Source of the DNA: Hippasteria phrygiana
Taxonomy: Eukaryota; Echinodermata; Asteroidea; Valvatida; Goniasteridae
Assembly (NCBI GenBank): GCA_037893225.1
Contig: JAZGUH010000551.1
Span: 62,001 to 126,000, forward strand
Length of the DNA: 64,000 nucleotides
Direction: 5' to 3'
Both the position numbers and the translations under genes were made by a program. The notes under the pieces are model-generated. The model searched no databases. It saw only the letters and a list, made by a program, of their open reading frames with translations, and had not been told where the DNA came from. Below, piece by piece: positions 32,153 to 44,106 of this stretch; positions within the stretch are counted from its first letter, which is position 1; every line of letters starts with the position of its first letter.

Positions 32153-34601
32153 CTTGAATTTTTGATGCAATCTACCCGTCAGTTTTTGTTACCATTTTAC
32201 CCACTATTTTTTCATCCGCTGTTACGGATTATTGTAATAAATGGGGAGTTTGTGCAAAAACTACCTATCTGATATTATTAATTGCCTGGACAGGCAACAG
32301 GCAGCCGGATGATGAGACACATGGTAGAAATAAATGTACATATACTATTAAAAATAATAACGTCCCTCAAGCATGTCAAGACAGCCCATCTTGGCCAGAT
32401 GTTCAAATCCAAGTTGTGTTCATAACTGTCCTGCTGGTTGAATGCAATGTACTAAAGAACAATTAGGCCTAAACAGAACAAAGTTCAAATATGGTGAGGT
32501 TAAAGTGAGCAAAGCTGAGTGAAACGAGTGAAAGGTGGAAAAAAATCACATTTACCATACAGCGCCTATATCTATTAAATTACCAGTCACCATCAAAATA
32601 CAACTTAGGCCTACAAGAAACAAGGGCAATTGTTGAGTTTAGGACCCCGTTTCTATAAGAGAACATAAATCCACTTTTATTTTGTTTTACTCGCCTCACT
32701 GACCTTAGTAACATTAAATGGCGATGACACCAAGTTGAATAAAGGCTACAGAACAGGATTAATTTTATGGAAAGGAGTGCAGGGTTTTGATTTTTGAGGA
32801 AATTATGGGGTAAAACAACGACGGCGACAAACACACACAAACTGAAACTAAACAGGGCGACGTACAGTCCCTGTGTTGGGTTGGTAGGCATAGACCATTT
32901 CTGATTGGTCGGTGAACGTTTTTAGAAGCCACTCTCTGATTGTTCCAGAATGCCGAGGGGAGTGGAAAACCTAAACTTAAGCGAAGATGGTGATTTGTAT
33001 GAACACCAATTTTCCATGCTTGGCACTGGAAAATGAGCCTAAATAAGATGGTCGTGTTTTCTCCCGAAATACTCTTCAAAATTTTGGAAAATAGGATCAG
33101 TATATGCCTAACGTTAACGTTAAGCCTAACGTTATGTATCTGCTCCAAACTTGAAACTAACACAGTTACTGGGTTAACGTTATATATTTTTTTTTAGGCC
33201 TATAAAAAGTGACAAAACCTTTTTTAGGAAAAAAAATGGGGGTGTTCTAAACCCCACAATCGCCCTATTACTGGTACTTGTGGTAGGCTAGTGTTTCAAT
33301 ATTCTGGCATGTGTAACATTTTCCTAAAATTTTTAAAGTATTACAAATTGTCAAATATTCATGAAACAGCTGCTACCGGTATCCAACTTTTAATTATACC
33401 ATACGCCGCCGATGGGGTTATAGTTCTAGGAGTAACGCCGCCGCAGCGACAAGCGGTAGAATAAAATGCTCTTTGAGTTTGACTTTTGAACATCTTTCCA
33501 CTTTTTTTCTGAAAAACCCCAGCGTGACTTACCGTCTTTATTGCTCCCAGTTGCCCTTTGACTACTGGTCCTAAAGAAAATGTCGTCCTGGATCAGATTC
33601 CTCCTTATAAAAAGCCAATTTCGATGAGAAAAGTTCCGGTCAACCACAATATTTCAACAAGCCACGTTCTGGGCGTTGTTTACAAACTTGTGCAAATTTA
33701 TTGCGCACCCTCCTTTTTATTTTTGACATGACGTTCCCAGGGAAAAGGACAATTTTTTTGTCTAAATTGTACGCGCGAAATAAGGGTGGGATCGCTCAAA
33801 TAAAACGAGGTTGCATGATTGTGTCTGGCCCCCGACGCAGTGTTCATGATACGGAATTTGAAAACATTTCTGTGTATCAGACTCCTTTAATTATATATCT
33901 TCTGCAAGTCTTTTGGCAATATTTCGCGCGCGAATATCTTTCAGAAAGTGCCCAACCAGCTCCAAAAAGAAAACAGTAATCATTAGTTGCAAACAAATAT
34001 TAAAAAATAACGTGTGCCACACGTTCCCCACACTGGTCACAAAAATCGTGAACTGTTTAGCCCAAAAAATGATATTTTTTTTGACAGACGAGATGGTGAT
34101 CAACGGTCTAGTCACAGAGGGCGCTATCACCAAATAAGTTCCAATGTCAAGGCTAGTATAATTATTGAGGGCGCCTCTAAATAGGAAGGAAAGAATTTGA
34201 GTTTTCCGTTACGGTTATTTTACCTTTATGGTTCGATTTCTGTATTAGTCCTGGTGATACGCGTATTAAGAGAACTTTGATCATGCATGCAATGATGTAA
34301 AAGGACTTTTTTTTACAGCGGCGTTAATTTTGTAAGGACTTTAGAAGACTACTGGACAATGTGAATTTTTAATCAATGTGCAATTTTTATCACATTCCGC
34401 GTCCCGGCAAGATCTTTCGAAAAGGTGCCGGGGAGGGGGATTAGGATAGTCTGTTTCCAAGTTTTTGACCGGAAGATTCTCTAACAACTACTCTTGATAA
34501 AATCCGACGGAGGCAGCTAGGATCAAGACGTACCACGTTATAGTCGAGCGACGTCAGTGGCAGCATTAAAAATATACCCTTGTGAAATCTGGTCGGCGAA
34601 C
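32153..34601. other. Intergenic, no gene supported
   Basis: CCAAT-like boxes (GATTGGTCGG, CTGATTGTTCC) near 32900-32945 and a TAACGTTA cluster at 33108-33182 look regulatory, but no adjacent coding exon could be supported. Confidence 0.35.
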
Positions 34602-35119
34602 CCGGTGTCATGCCAAAAAGTGTCCGGTGCTAAATACTGTCCGCTCATTAGCATACTGCTCTCTGATTGGTCAAGTGGGTATTACGTCATCGCGATACCG
34701 GAAGCTTGCTAAATAGTGTCCGGGCGAACGTACGTAGCGTGGACAGTATTTGGCAAGGAACGGACAATATTTGGCAATTAACGGACAGTATTTGGCAGCA
34801 ATTTAGCCGACAGTATTTGGCAAGCTAGGAACGGACATTATTTGGTAGCAATTTAGCAGACAGTATTTGGCAAGGAACGGTTGGTAGCGTGCTTTGTGTA
34901 TTGTGTTCATATTGTGCTGTGCATAATGAATGCAACGTTGCATGCAACGCATGCATGAGCGGACACTTTTTAGCAGCGGACACTATTTGGCATGTAATAC
35001 ATGCCAAATAGTGTCCGTGTGTTTTGGCGCGCTCAGCGGCCAGTATTTGACCAATTAGAGAGCAGTATGCTAATGAGCGGACAGTATTTTGCACCGGACA
35101 CTTTTTGGCATGACACCGG
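34602..35119. mobile_element. Foldback element with CCGGTGTCATGCC ends
   Basis: Inverted arms of about 73 bp begin CCGGTGTCATGCCAAAAAGT and include ATTAGCATACTGCTCTCT. The loop contains at least six copies of a CGGACAGTATTTGGCA unit in direct or inverted orientation. No clear target duplication. Confidence 0.8.
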
Positions 35120-36174
35120 AAAAAACAACCTCAAATGATGTCTTGTGAAATCAATTACTAATTCAATTACTAATCGATTACTAATTCAGTTAGTTTGGCA
35201 TCCTGCTTATAGTGGGCATCATATGGTTAGGTTGGCTTAGGTTGGGTTAATAAGGTGAATTAAGTAATATTACGGCCGGATGTAGGCCTATATGTTCCGT
35301 AAGTTTATAATCGTGTTTTCTTCATGTTTTCCCAAGTTCAATGCCCCTTGACCTGGTCGTCTTTTGTCTGGATGTGCTCATTAATGTTCTGCACCAAACT
35401 GTCCAAACTGTGTTTACATACCATTTGCAAGACAATGGAAGTCAGTGATGGCACGAAAGTAATGTATCCAAGGTATCCGCAATGGAAAGCTTGAATACCC
35501 CTTATTAAAGTTCAATATAATATACTGGTCATTATGTACACACAGCTTGGTCTTTTTCCCAGAAAGCAAAACAATCATTGGGGCCCATGTGGTCCCATTT
35601 TGGTCCCGAGTGGGTACCGACTGCGAAAATCTGGGCAAAAATGCCGTTAAAAATGGGACCCAGCTGGGCACAAGCTGGGCAATGATGGGCAATTATTCCA
35701 ACATTTCCCAACTGAATCCCGAGTGGGGCTCTGCCTCATTATTATGTGAACGACGTGTGCATCTACGCTCATTACGTAGCAATTGCACACCAATCAGAAA
35801 TGGGGAAATTTGTGTTTTCAAAAGTTATTAGGTTACTAAATTGCAGTTTTTAGTAATGGTAAAAACAAGCACGAATTCGTGCAGGAGCCGCATCGTTGGT
35901 AGTCTTGGTACAAGACGACAGTGATCGATAATGGATCGTGCAGCGTCGCGTTTATTCGTTCCATGCAATAATTTGGGAGGCTATAATCAAACTCGCGATC
36001 GGGCCAGACAAGGTTAATTCACAAGAGGACGCAAGAGGGCGCTATTTCCGGCACTATTCTGTGATTGTATTGGCTATCAGGCCGACAAAAACCACGATCA
36101 CAGACTTGGAACCAAGTCTAAGCGCCTCTGGCAGCCCGCCTACATGTGACGACGGAGCACAGCCAGAGATCGAA
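35120..36174. other. Intergenic with GGGACCC/AGCTGGGC direct repeats
   Basis: GGTCCCATTTTGGTCCCGAG and GGGACCCAGCTGGGCACAAG near 35580-35690 form a short repetitive block. The rest is unassigned. Confidence 0.35.
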
Positions 36175-36345
36175 AGTGTTTGATTTTTCCGGAGGGAGGA
36201 AACCCGGAGGACACGAAGAAAAACCCTCGTGGCACAGGAGAGAACCAACGCACAACTCTACTCACATATGGTCCGAGCCGGGAATCGAACCCGGGCCACA
36301 CATTGGTGAGAGGAGAGCGCTTTACGCCCAGTTTTCCAGAAGTAG
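36175..36345 (-). mobile_element. tRNA-derived SINE
   Basis: On the minus strand: a degenerate tRNA head (GTAAAGCGCTCTCCTCTCAC), a clear pol III B box in GGGTTCGATTCCCGGCTCGG, then CATATGTGAGTAGAGTTG...GTTGGTTCTCTCCTG and GGTTTTTCTTCGTGTCCTCC. This head-plus-body layout is a widespread invertebrate SINE arrangement. The 3' end is uncertain. Confidence 0.7.
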
Positions 36346-38258
36346 TAGACATTTGAGTCCCATTTGTTTTCAACTAGGCTTTAATTTCCCTTTGTTTGCG
36401 AGTTACCTCAAGTTTTTTTGGACACAAGTAGGCCTACAACTTTATGCGAATTTTCCAGGAAGGATTGATTAACTGACTATACATGTACATGCATGTTCTA
36501 ACTTGCTAGTGGTAATTGCATTCAAAGGTCAGCGTACGCATGTATGGTAATGGTATACCATTCTGAGAATAGCTACCGTGGGCACAATTGCAATAGCGGT
36601 AAAGTCCCAGTCCGAGCAATCACGAGGCTAGTGTTTAAATGCCCATACGACCTGAATGTCTGAATCCGTCAAATTGTTGACTTTAACAATACCGATAGTT
36701 CAAACCCATACCATGATTTTTTTTCTTCAATGTGTCATTCGTTCAAGCCCAGATAAAAACACAAATATATTAATCATTTTTTGGAAGAGCGCCAGTCATG
36801 TATTGATATGATCGGCGTATCCCAAGGCTGAGAAATAATGTCGACTTTGCTGAAGTTACGAAATGTTCCTGTTTCAAGGTGACTTAACTGCGGATCTGAG
36901 CAATAACTGTCCAATATTGTTATATATGAAAGGAAAATCCACAAAATAGGGGCATAGACTCCACCGAAGTGCACAAATTCTTGGACTGGAGATATCTCTT
37001 TGTGGTAAGTCATGATTTTGATAGTCACAAACATATTTATAGGATATAGTGTTTTTAATTAATTAAAGGGGCTCGTTGCTGTGGAGACACCCACATAACC
37101 TGGTCAACAAAAAGCGAAAAATAGAATAGTGCATAGGCTACAAGCGACTATCCTTTGAAAATGCTCCATTGTCTGAAAAATCATTGACGAAAATAATTTC
37201 GGTGATGCCAGTTTGGTTTGGAAAAGTCGGACCATTTAAATTCAGAGTGGTGCCCTTGGTCCATGGCGCTTTGGTTGCGTACAGGCTGCGCTATTACGTG
37301 CGGGGCCATGGTATGTCCGTTTCAATGCTTCGGTTTTTCCCTCATAGACGTAATAATTGCACATTGTTAAATTTTACAGCGCTGGTTGAACACTTTTGAA
37401 ATGAGGGGTAGCAGCGCCGGTGCCGGCTGGCTGCTGCCCTTTCAACTTTTTTCTTAATTGCCAAAAGTTTTTTTGGGGGGAGGAATTTCCCCCAAGTGCA
37501 AAAAGTGGAAAAAGTGAAAAAAGGGCCAATGCACCCCTACCCCCACCAGCCGCACCCCTCGCTGTTTCGCCGCCGTTGCACTCACTTGGAAATAGGTCAG
37601 GTAAATAGATTAACTTGGGGGGGGGGGGTATTTCAGTGCAATGAGTGTGTAATATGTTTCATATTATATCACTTTCATGCACGTACGGGCCTACTCATTT
37701 ACAGGTGCGGAGAGATAGTTTTGCAAAAAAGGTGTTTTGCTCAAGAAAGCAAGCACCATGATCCCCTGGATGGACTAAAACCCACATTCAGCGTACTACG
37801 CTGCAGATAGACCTATAGTCAATGGGTCGGGCACCCATTAATAAATCTACTATCAAAAGAAAATGAAAGTCGTACTCAGGGTGAACGAGGTTGGTCTTCT
37901 GCATTTTTTGCACTCAATAAAACGCTACGCGTTACACGACGCGCGGCGTCAGATGTCAAACGCTTCTTTTTCCTCACGCTTCAAAGAAGTTTCAAAATTA
38001 TTTTTAGCTCATGCTTTACCATTGAGCAGTAAAACATGTTTCTTTTTCTTTCAGGTTTCCACAGATTTGGCAAACTACTGGCCTACACGACGAGTCGGCC
38101 TATAGGCAAAAAAATTCCGCTTTTAGAGGCTCCTGACAGAACAACCTTCAGTGTTGGTTGCTTGATGTTGTTGGGAAAGGCGTGTTCATCGGCAAAAGCT
38201 ACATGTACATTGGCTCTACCTTTGTAGTATCTGCAGTGTGTTGCACCTTGACACAAGA
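36346..38258. other. Intergenic, no gene supported
   Basis: AT-rich; poly(G) at 37617-37628; a SINE-like CTTGCTCAAG patch near 37735. Short frames at 37169 and 37863 lack features. Confidence 0.4.
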
Positions 38259-38723
38259 ATGGCTGAAAAGAAATGCGACTGCTACGAAACCGAGATCAGG
38301 GTCGGGCAACGGACGGCAACAGCGCCCGGAGAATTTGATCGGGAAGCCCCATCAAGTCCGCACCACGAGACCCGAGGTCCCGACCGGGAAAACACCGCCG
38401 AAGGGGCAAGTTTACAAGACGAAACCGACCTCGTGAATCGAAACATCACCACAAAATGTCGTGAGGACTACGAGAATTCTCTGGTCGTGCGCGCAATTCC
38501 CGATCTGGCGGAGTCTCGAAGACTGAGGAGATGCCTTCCCGAAAATATTTTTGACAGTCCGCAAGAAGCAGACGACAGCCGCGATCGGAGTGTGGAGTCC
38601 GGACTCGGCGATGATGGGAAAGGAGGGAAACCAGACGACGTCAGCGAAGTCGACACCAACAAACCGCATGCAAAGCCCGAGGATAGGACGTTGGTCTATC
38701 TAAATTACAGCAGGAGACATTAG
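38259..38723 (+). CDS. Orphan 154-residue charged protein, possibly a terminal exon
   Basis: Not recognised. The ATG at 38259 has a strong context (A at -3, G at +4). The frame is 155 codons in a locally GC-rich stretch, unlike the AT-rich flanks, and is followed 36 bp downstream by AATAAA (38762-38767). The product starts MAEKKCDCYETE, is rich in Asp, Glu, Arg and Pro, has no membrane segment and looks largely disordered. A more ordered central part is near residues 70-105 (CREDYENSLVVRAIPDLAES, then RRLRRCLPENIF). It ends LVYLNYSRRH. A pyrimidine tract plus CAG at about 38040-38054 could be an upstream acceptor, so this may be the last exon of a spliced transcript. No repeat-element hallmark is seen. 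Confidence 0.45.
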   Translation: MAEKKCDCYETEIRVGQRTATAPGEFDREAPSSPHHETRGPDRENTAEGASLQDETDLVNRNITTKCREDYENSLVVRAIPDLAESRRLRRCLPENIFDSPQEADDSRDRSVESGLGDDGKGGKPDDVSEVDTNKPHAKPEDRTLVYLNYSRRH

Positions 38724-38761
38724 TTCAAAGTGTACAGGACTGGCCCGAGAGTCGAGACAGA

Positions 38762-38767
38762 AATAAA
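38762..38767 (+). terminator. Candidate polyadenylation signal AATAAA
   Basis: Canonical AATAAA 39 bp after the stop codon of the 154-residue frame, supporting a transcript end here. Confidence 0.45.
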
Positions 38768-40724
38768 TAGCAATTGTGCAGAAGCATATTGTATTTTCAC
38801 TATACCCCTGGAAAATTGTTATCCCATTACACCCCACCCCAACCTCAAATATTGTACCCCGTTTACACCTGTTTAATTGCAAAATGAACCTAATGAGCAC
38901 CTTGTCGATGATAAAGGTAGCACGGACTAGCTGTTTGTATAAAATATGGTCCTTTTCCTCAGTAAGGGAGATTGTTTGCCCTTTCCCGCCTCAATGTGAG
39001 TGCTGTATGCTCAATGTGCTTGTCAAAAGCCAAGTGAGAACAAAATCACAGGCTCTCATGATCAGCAGTAGTAGTACTATAGTGAAATACAACAGTGTGT
39101 GAGAAGTACGTATACGCAACGTTCCCCCAATATAAGGGACAAACTCATTAAGTCCACATTTTTAAGTTGTATTCCAGATATTTGTATTGGAAATATTGGA
39201 ATGTGTCACTGAGTCCTACACAAACCAGTCATTATGGCTGGCTCATGAATTAATATCTATTGTTTATCGTCGAGCATCAACGTATTGAGACACCGATGGA
39301 AGTAATTAGCATAATTGACTTTTGGTTTTAATTATTTGTGTTTTCCTGTGGTATGTATTTTGTATGTATACTTACAACTATCACAGCCTATCAAAAACTC
39401 TAAACACCAACTCTCACAGTTTGTGTGCGTTTCAATCTGTCATTTGATAGGTTTTGATCTGTACAACTAGGTTGATTTTGGCCAGGTGCACAGGAGGGTT
39501 AAAACCTTTTATAATTCTCGGAGAAGGAATATTTTAACGACAGAGCTGTCATTTCATTAATATAGTTCTGTACCGCCAACCCCTTTCAAATTATAATATT
39601 GATTACCCGATAATTAATCAATGCGACAAATTGGGGCCGTTTTCCATCCCCTATCGTTTGCAACTAAAGGCCTAGACGAGTCTGAAATTTTCAACAGCTG
39701 TGACCAAAATTTCACATCATGGAAAACTTCCCCGCTTGTGCAATGACATTGTGTAAACATTGCGTGCGGGGGAAAGTCCCGCCAGTATATGACTCACAGT
39801 CACCTCCAATTTAAAACGGTGCGCGATGTGCAATATACATGTACATTTTTTATGTGGAGACATACACGTACATGTAAGTATTATGTTTATAGGGCCTATG
39901 GGTTGGTCGCGATGTGGTAACGCCATACTTAGACTTGAAATCGACGTCTACATGATGACATTGCAAGGCAGGGATGGTGCAGTTTTAAACAGACGTTACG
40001 TTCGCCGGATAAGACGAAAGTTCTTCAATTTAACTGCAAAACTGGCATAATAGCAAATGAAGATTACTTGTATGCTAACAACGAGAAGGTAGGATGCCTC
40101 AATTGCATTCCAAAGCAAGCCTAAATATACGGGAATTTGCCGAACAAAATTAGAAGCCATTTTTGCGGTGGTGCCACGCTCGCGTGCAGGTTGCCCGCGT
40201 TCTTTATTTTGAGTCGCGTGCGCATTTCGGCAAGTTGTAAACAGTAAACAGTATAGTACACCCTGTTGGTCGAAGCTGCATCGAGCGCAAGCGTTTAACA
40301 AGCACGCGAGCGTGATGCCACCGCAGTAAATGCTTCTAATTTTGGTCGCCGGATTAGTCTATAATAACATGAATTTATAAGGCGCACATATTCGCCAACG
40401 CGACGTTTCATTTGTGTTGCGCCGGGATTCCATGTACCTAGGCTATGTTTGTATTATTTGCGTTATGCGTAATATGCGTCAAAATAGAATTACACTAAAA
40501 GCAATTGATCAATCAAATCGGATAACCCAATACGCATTGCGGATAGGCCTAAATGGAATTGCATTTCGTGTAGTTTTATTTTAACGCATCATAGATCGAC
40601 ACATTGATTCCCACTCCCAGCCTTACCCCGTTACAGCCCTGCTCCCCAGGCCCTTATAAATTAAGTTCCTCAGTATCGCTCCCGGGAATTATAAAAGTAC
40701 GGTACCTATTTTCTCGTGGGTACG
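38768..40724. other. Intergenic between the orphan frame and the zinc-finger locus
   Basis: Contains the 39370 MITE. A CGAGCGTG/CACGCTCG inverted pair near 40165 and 40305 bounds a short GC-rich block. No gene seen. Confidence 0.4.
39370..39502. mobile_element. TTAACCCTCC-family MITE
   Basis: Inverse orientation, from CTATCACAGCCTATCAAAAA to GTGCACAGGAGGGTTAA; left terminus degraded. Confidence 0.6.
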
Positions 40725-40810
40725 GTGGAGTTAGTTACAAAGTATCTTGCTCAAGGACACAGGCACTGCGATCCCTTGGCTTGGTCCGATCGAACCTGGG
40801 CCACAACATC
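40725..40810 (-). mobile_element. Partial SINE-like fragment
   Basis: Contains GTGGCCCAGGTTCGATCGGA (B-box-like, minus strand) and CTTGCTCAAGGACACAGGCA; a similar segment without the B box is at 37725-37790. Confidence 0.35.
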
Positions 40811-40937
40811 TTGAGTTTGACGTAACAGCACGGTTGCATCACACACTGCTGTATGCATGAAGAACTTCTTGATGTGGCGCAATTAGATATATATTTTTTT
40901 ATAGATTTTTTAAATTGAAACCATAGAGATATAAATA

Positions 40938-41404
40938 CCTTACAAAAAGTATCGAAACACTTGAACCAGACCCCATCATTGGAAAAATATAACTGTGTAA
41001 TAAAAATAAATGGTCCCTTTGAATTCCCAGTTTTGTCCCGAGCATTTTGACACCTCACATGTTATGATCTGACATCAATTACCGGAGTAATGATCATTTG
41101 AATGATCAAAGGTCGAATTTCAAAAATGACACTTAATGTGGCGCTTTTAAAAGGAGGTATACAGCATTGGCTCTCCGCGAAGAATAAAGGCAGTACTCGG
41201 CTGAATAGGCGTGTAACTGTCACTTTGAAATTCGACCTTTGATCATTCAAATGATCATTACTCCGGTAATTGATGTCCAATCCTAACATGTGAGGTGTCA
41301 AAATGCTCGGGACAAAACTGGGAATTCAAAGGGACCATTCATTTTTATTACGCAGCTATAATTTGCAAATGATGGGGTCTGATTCAAGTGTTACTTTTTG
41401 TGAG
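40938..41404. mobile_element. Large foldback element, arms about 180 bp
   Basis: Left arm from CTTACAAAAAGTA to about 41125 and right arm from about 41215 to TACTTTTTGTGAGG are inverted with few mismatches (for example GGTCCCTTTGAATTCCCAGT / ACTGGGAATTCAAAGGGACC). The loop is about 90 bp. It lies about 0.5 kb upstream of the zinc-finger exon. Confidence 0.85.
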
Positions 41405-41895
41405 GTGTTTATTAAATTACCAGAGTGCTATCACACCTTTACGTAGTTTGCACCAATACAACTGTACTACGTTTGCCCTAATACAGTTAATTTACAGCGT
41501 CATTTTTGTTCAATCGATGTTGGCAAAAAAATGCGTGAAAATCATTATTTCGAGACAATTTCCCGGTTCTGTTTTGAAGAAAAAAAGTCAAAAATTAAAT
41601 AACTGTTTTAGTAACATGGCGTCGAGTATAGTCTTTGAACAGCTTGGATTTGGTTTTTCAATCTTTGCACTTTTCAACCCTCGGGAATCTGCGATTTGTT
41701 GAGGTACGCCGTATTAGAAACCCTTCCGCAATAATTTTCTGCCAAGCTTTTTCAACTTTCTGACCGAACTCGGCCGTAACAAATACATGTACAACATAAT
41801 TTGGTACCGCACGCTAAGTCACCGTAACTGTACCATTTCCCTTCATTTTTCATTCATGATATTCTTTTTATCTTTATTTTCAGTAAAAACAACCC

Positions 41896-43581
41896 ATGAC
41901 AGTCATCATGGACTGCACTTTCTGCAGAATCTGCGAAGTAAACTTTACCTCCGAGAGTCACGCTGCGTCGCACTACAATGGCAAAAAACACAAGAGAAAA
42001 GCAGAATATAGCCGCACGCATCCGGCCAGAACCGGACCGAACCGGCACTCGCCCGAGCCACCCACCAATGAGGAAGCTGCTGGCCACAGGGTTGACCACT
42101 CACGGGATGGTAACCACTCGCAACTCGATTACGACAGTCCCGGCCCGGCAAACGAATCTGGCCATTACTATTACTGCCAAGTCTGCAGTAAGAACTTCTC
42201 CGGACCGGCGCCTATGAAGCAGCACATGGAAGGATCTGCCCACGAAAAACAACTGAAAAGGGCAAAGGCAAAACTGCGTGAGGGAGACCAATCAACAGAA
42301 TGCAAACCGAGTTCCAAACCGAACCTGGGACCAACAACGCTAGAGTCCTCTCCAGCTCACCAAGACAAAGGTCTGCGAGAAACCTCTGTAAGGGATGCCA
42401 AGCTTGCAATCCTAAGAGCTACCAAACCCATGTTAAGCTCAACATGGCATCCAGAAATAGGTTCCGGGCAAATAGCTCCTGAAGAGATACGCGGACCTCT
42501 CATCAAGATGTGCATGGAAAAGATGCAGTCGGAACTCTCCCGCCTCATCCCCATCATTGCTGAATCGGTTGTGGATGCTATCCTGGACACTTATCCTGCA
42601 TGTAAGGAGGAACAAACCGAAGAGGCAAAAGGTGACACGGAAGAAAGCAAAGGTAAGGCAACAAATCAAGATGATACCCTCTCCCCTTGTCTATCAACAG
42701 GAGAGAGTGGTATTTCCTGTTCCGGCGAAGAGGCTTACCCATCTCCTGATAGGAGAGATGAAGCACACCCAGAGAGCCAAACCAACCAGAGGGAAATTCA
42801 GACAGACACCAGTCAAACAGTTTCACGAGATGGGAAGAATCAAATTAAAGGTCCTGATCAAATTATGGATGGCAGCAGTGACGAGGGTCCTGGTCATCAG
42901 CCAGTAATTTCGTGGCAGCATTCCCACATCAATAATGATCTAGATGCGCCGCGCATTTTGAGGAATCCAAGACAAAATCCAAGTCTGAATTTCACAAATA
43001 TAGGAGAGTGCAAAGAGAATCCCGGGAACACAGAGTTTCCTGGAGAGCAGATTGAATCTCATCATGGGATTCAACAGGCAGATCATCCACCCATGGATGC
43101 ATCACAGGGACAATACTTTCCTGGTTCGGAGGGCTTCCTTAAGGAAGTGGATGAAGCCAAGGTGACAGAATTCAATTTTGGCATGCCGGAGATGGAGGGA
43201 CATTTCAACAGTGTCACATCTCAAGATCTTATCGATTTTGAGCTGAATAACTTGGATAATGACCAGTTTCACTCTACTTCCTTAATGGCAACTGATGAAA
43301 AGGCCAGACAAGATGACAAGGAAGGCAGCAATTCTTCTCTGCAAGGGACTTATGGAAATGAAAGTGCTTCAATTGATGTATCGGGAGACATCCCCAAGTC
43401 GACACAAGAAAGTGACTCCCCGTATACTGATTCCTTCACAGCAGATGACAGTCAACTTTACTCTGAGGAACCAACTGCTGTGGAGGACCTCTTGAACGTG
43501 GTCAAGGAAATCATCCAAGAAATTGACAGTCATGTTTATGTTCCGACTCCTCCAGATCAACTGGGTACAGATGTACAATGA
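41896..43581 (+). CDS. Protein with two U1/matrin-type C2H2 zinc fingers
   Basis: 561-residue open frame in one coding exon. Two fingers fit C-x2-C-x12-H-x5-H exactly: residues ~11-33 (CRICEVNFTSES...HYNGKKH) and ~95-117 (CQVCSKNFSGPA...HMEGSAH). This spacing is the U1/matrin (JAZ, ZNF346, ZNF385, ZMAT) type, which usually binds double-stranded RNA or structured RNA in the nucleus. The second finger is followed by a basic stretch (KQLKRAKAKLREG). The remaining ~440 residues are acidic, Ser/Gln/Glu-rich and probably disordered, apart from a short helical segment near 205-235 (MEKMQSELSRLIPIIAESVV) and a C-terminal helix (AVEDLLNVVKEIIQEI). A stop lies in frame at 41884, so translation begins in this exon, at 41896 or more likely 41908 (ATCATGG). 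A TTTTCAG acceptor ends at 41883, so a 5' untranslated exon is likely upstream; GAG|GTACGC near 41704 is a possible donor. The orthologue is not assignable from sequence alone. Confidence 0.85.
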   Translation: MTVIMDCTFCRICEVNFTSESHAASHYNGKKHKRKAEYSRTHPARTGPNRHSPEPPTNEEAAGHRVDHSRDGNHSQLDYDSPGPANESGHYYYCQVCSKNFSGPAPMKQHMEGSAHEKQLKRAKAKLREGDQSTECKPSSKPNLGPTTLESSPAHQDKGLRETSVRDAKLAILRATKPMLSSTWHPEIGSGQIAPEEIRGPLIKMCMEKMQSELSRLIPIIAESVVDAILDTYPACKEEQTEEAKGDTEESKGKATNQDDTLSPCLSTGESGISCSGEEAYPSPDRRDEAHPESQTNQREIQTDTSQTVSRDGKNQIKGPDQIMDGSSDEGPGHQPVISWQHSHINNDLDAPRILRNPRQNPSLNFTNIGECKENPGNTEFPGEQIESHHGIQQADHPPMDASQGQYFPGSEGFLKEVDEAKVTEFNFGMPEMEGHFNSVTSQDLIDFELNNLDNDQFHSTSLMATDEKARQDDKEGSNSSLQGTYGNESASIDVSGDIPKSTQESDSPYTDSFTADDSQLYSEEPTAVEDLLNVVKEIIQEIDSHVYVPTPPDQLGTDVQ

Positions 43582-43831
43582 AAACCTAGATGAGTCTTAC
43601 TGTAAGTTGTGCTAGTTATAGCAGAAAAAATTTGCTACATGTAGCTCAAGCACAATTTCAAAGGCAAGTATCCTAACGCCTGTGCGTGTGTGGATATTTC
43701 TGTTATTGCATCGCTACTTTGAGCAAATTCTGCCTCTCAAGTTAACAAGATCTTTCCTCTGAATTAAGTGGTGGGTAGCCATGTTAGTCAGGCAATTATA
43801 CATGAACAAGTTATATGGCACTTTAATGATT

Positions 43832-44106
43832 AACTATGGTAAAACGTTGCATAAGGTTTAGTAGCAACAACTACTTCATCAGATGGAACTTATTCATCAA
43901 CTACTTCATCAGATGGTACTACTTCAAATACTTCATCAGATGGAACTACTTCATCAAATGGAACTACTTCATCAGATGGAACTACTTCATCAGATGGAAC
44001 TACTTTATCAACTACTTCATCAACTACTTCATCAGATAGAACTACTTCATCATTGCATCTGATGAAGTTGTTGCTACTAAAGCTTATGCAACGTTTTACC
44101 CTAGTT
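43832..44106. mobile_element. Foldback with a GGAACTACTTCATCAGAT array in its loop
   Basis: Arms AACTATGGTAAAACGTTGCA and TGCAACGTTTTACCCTAGTT. Between them is an imperfect 15-18-bp array of ACTACTTCATCAGATGGA. It begins 250 bp after the zinc-finger gene stop. Confidence 0.85.

Noticed and set aside
38158..38436. 92-residue frame overlapping the orphan gene
   Set aside because: Overlaps the better-supported 38259 frame in a different phase and lacks start context.
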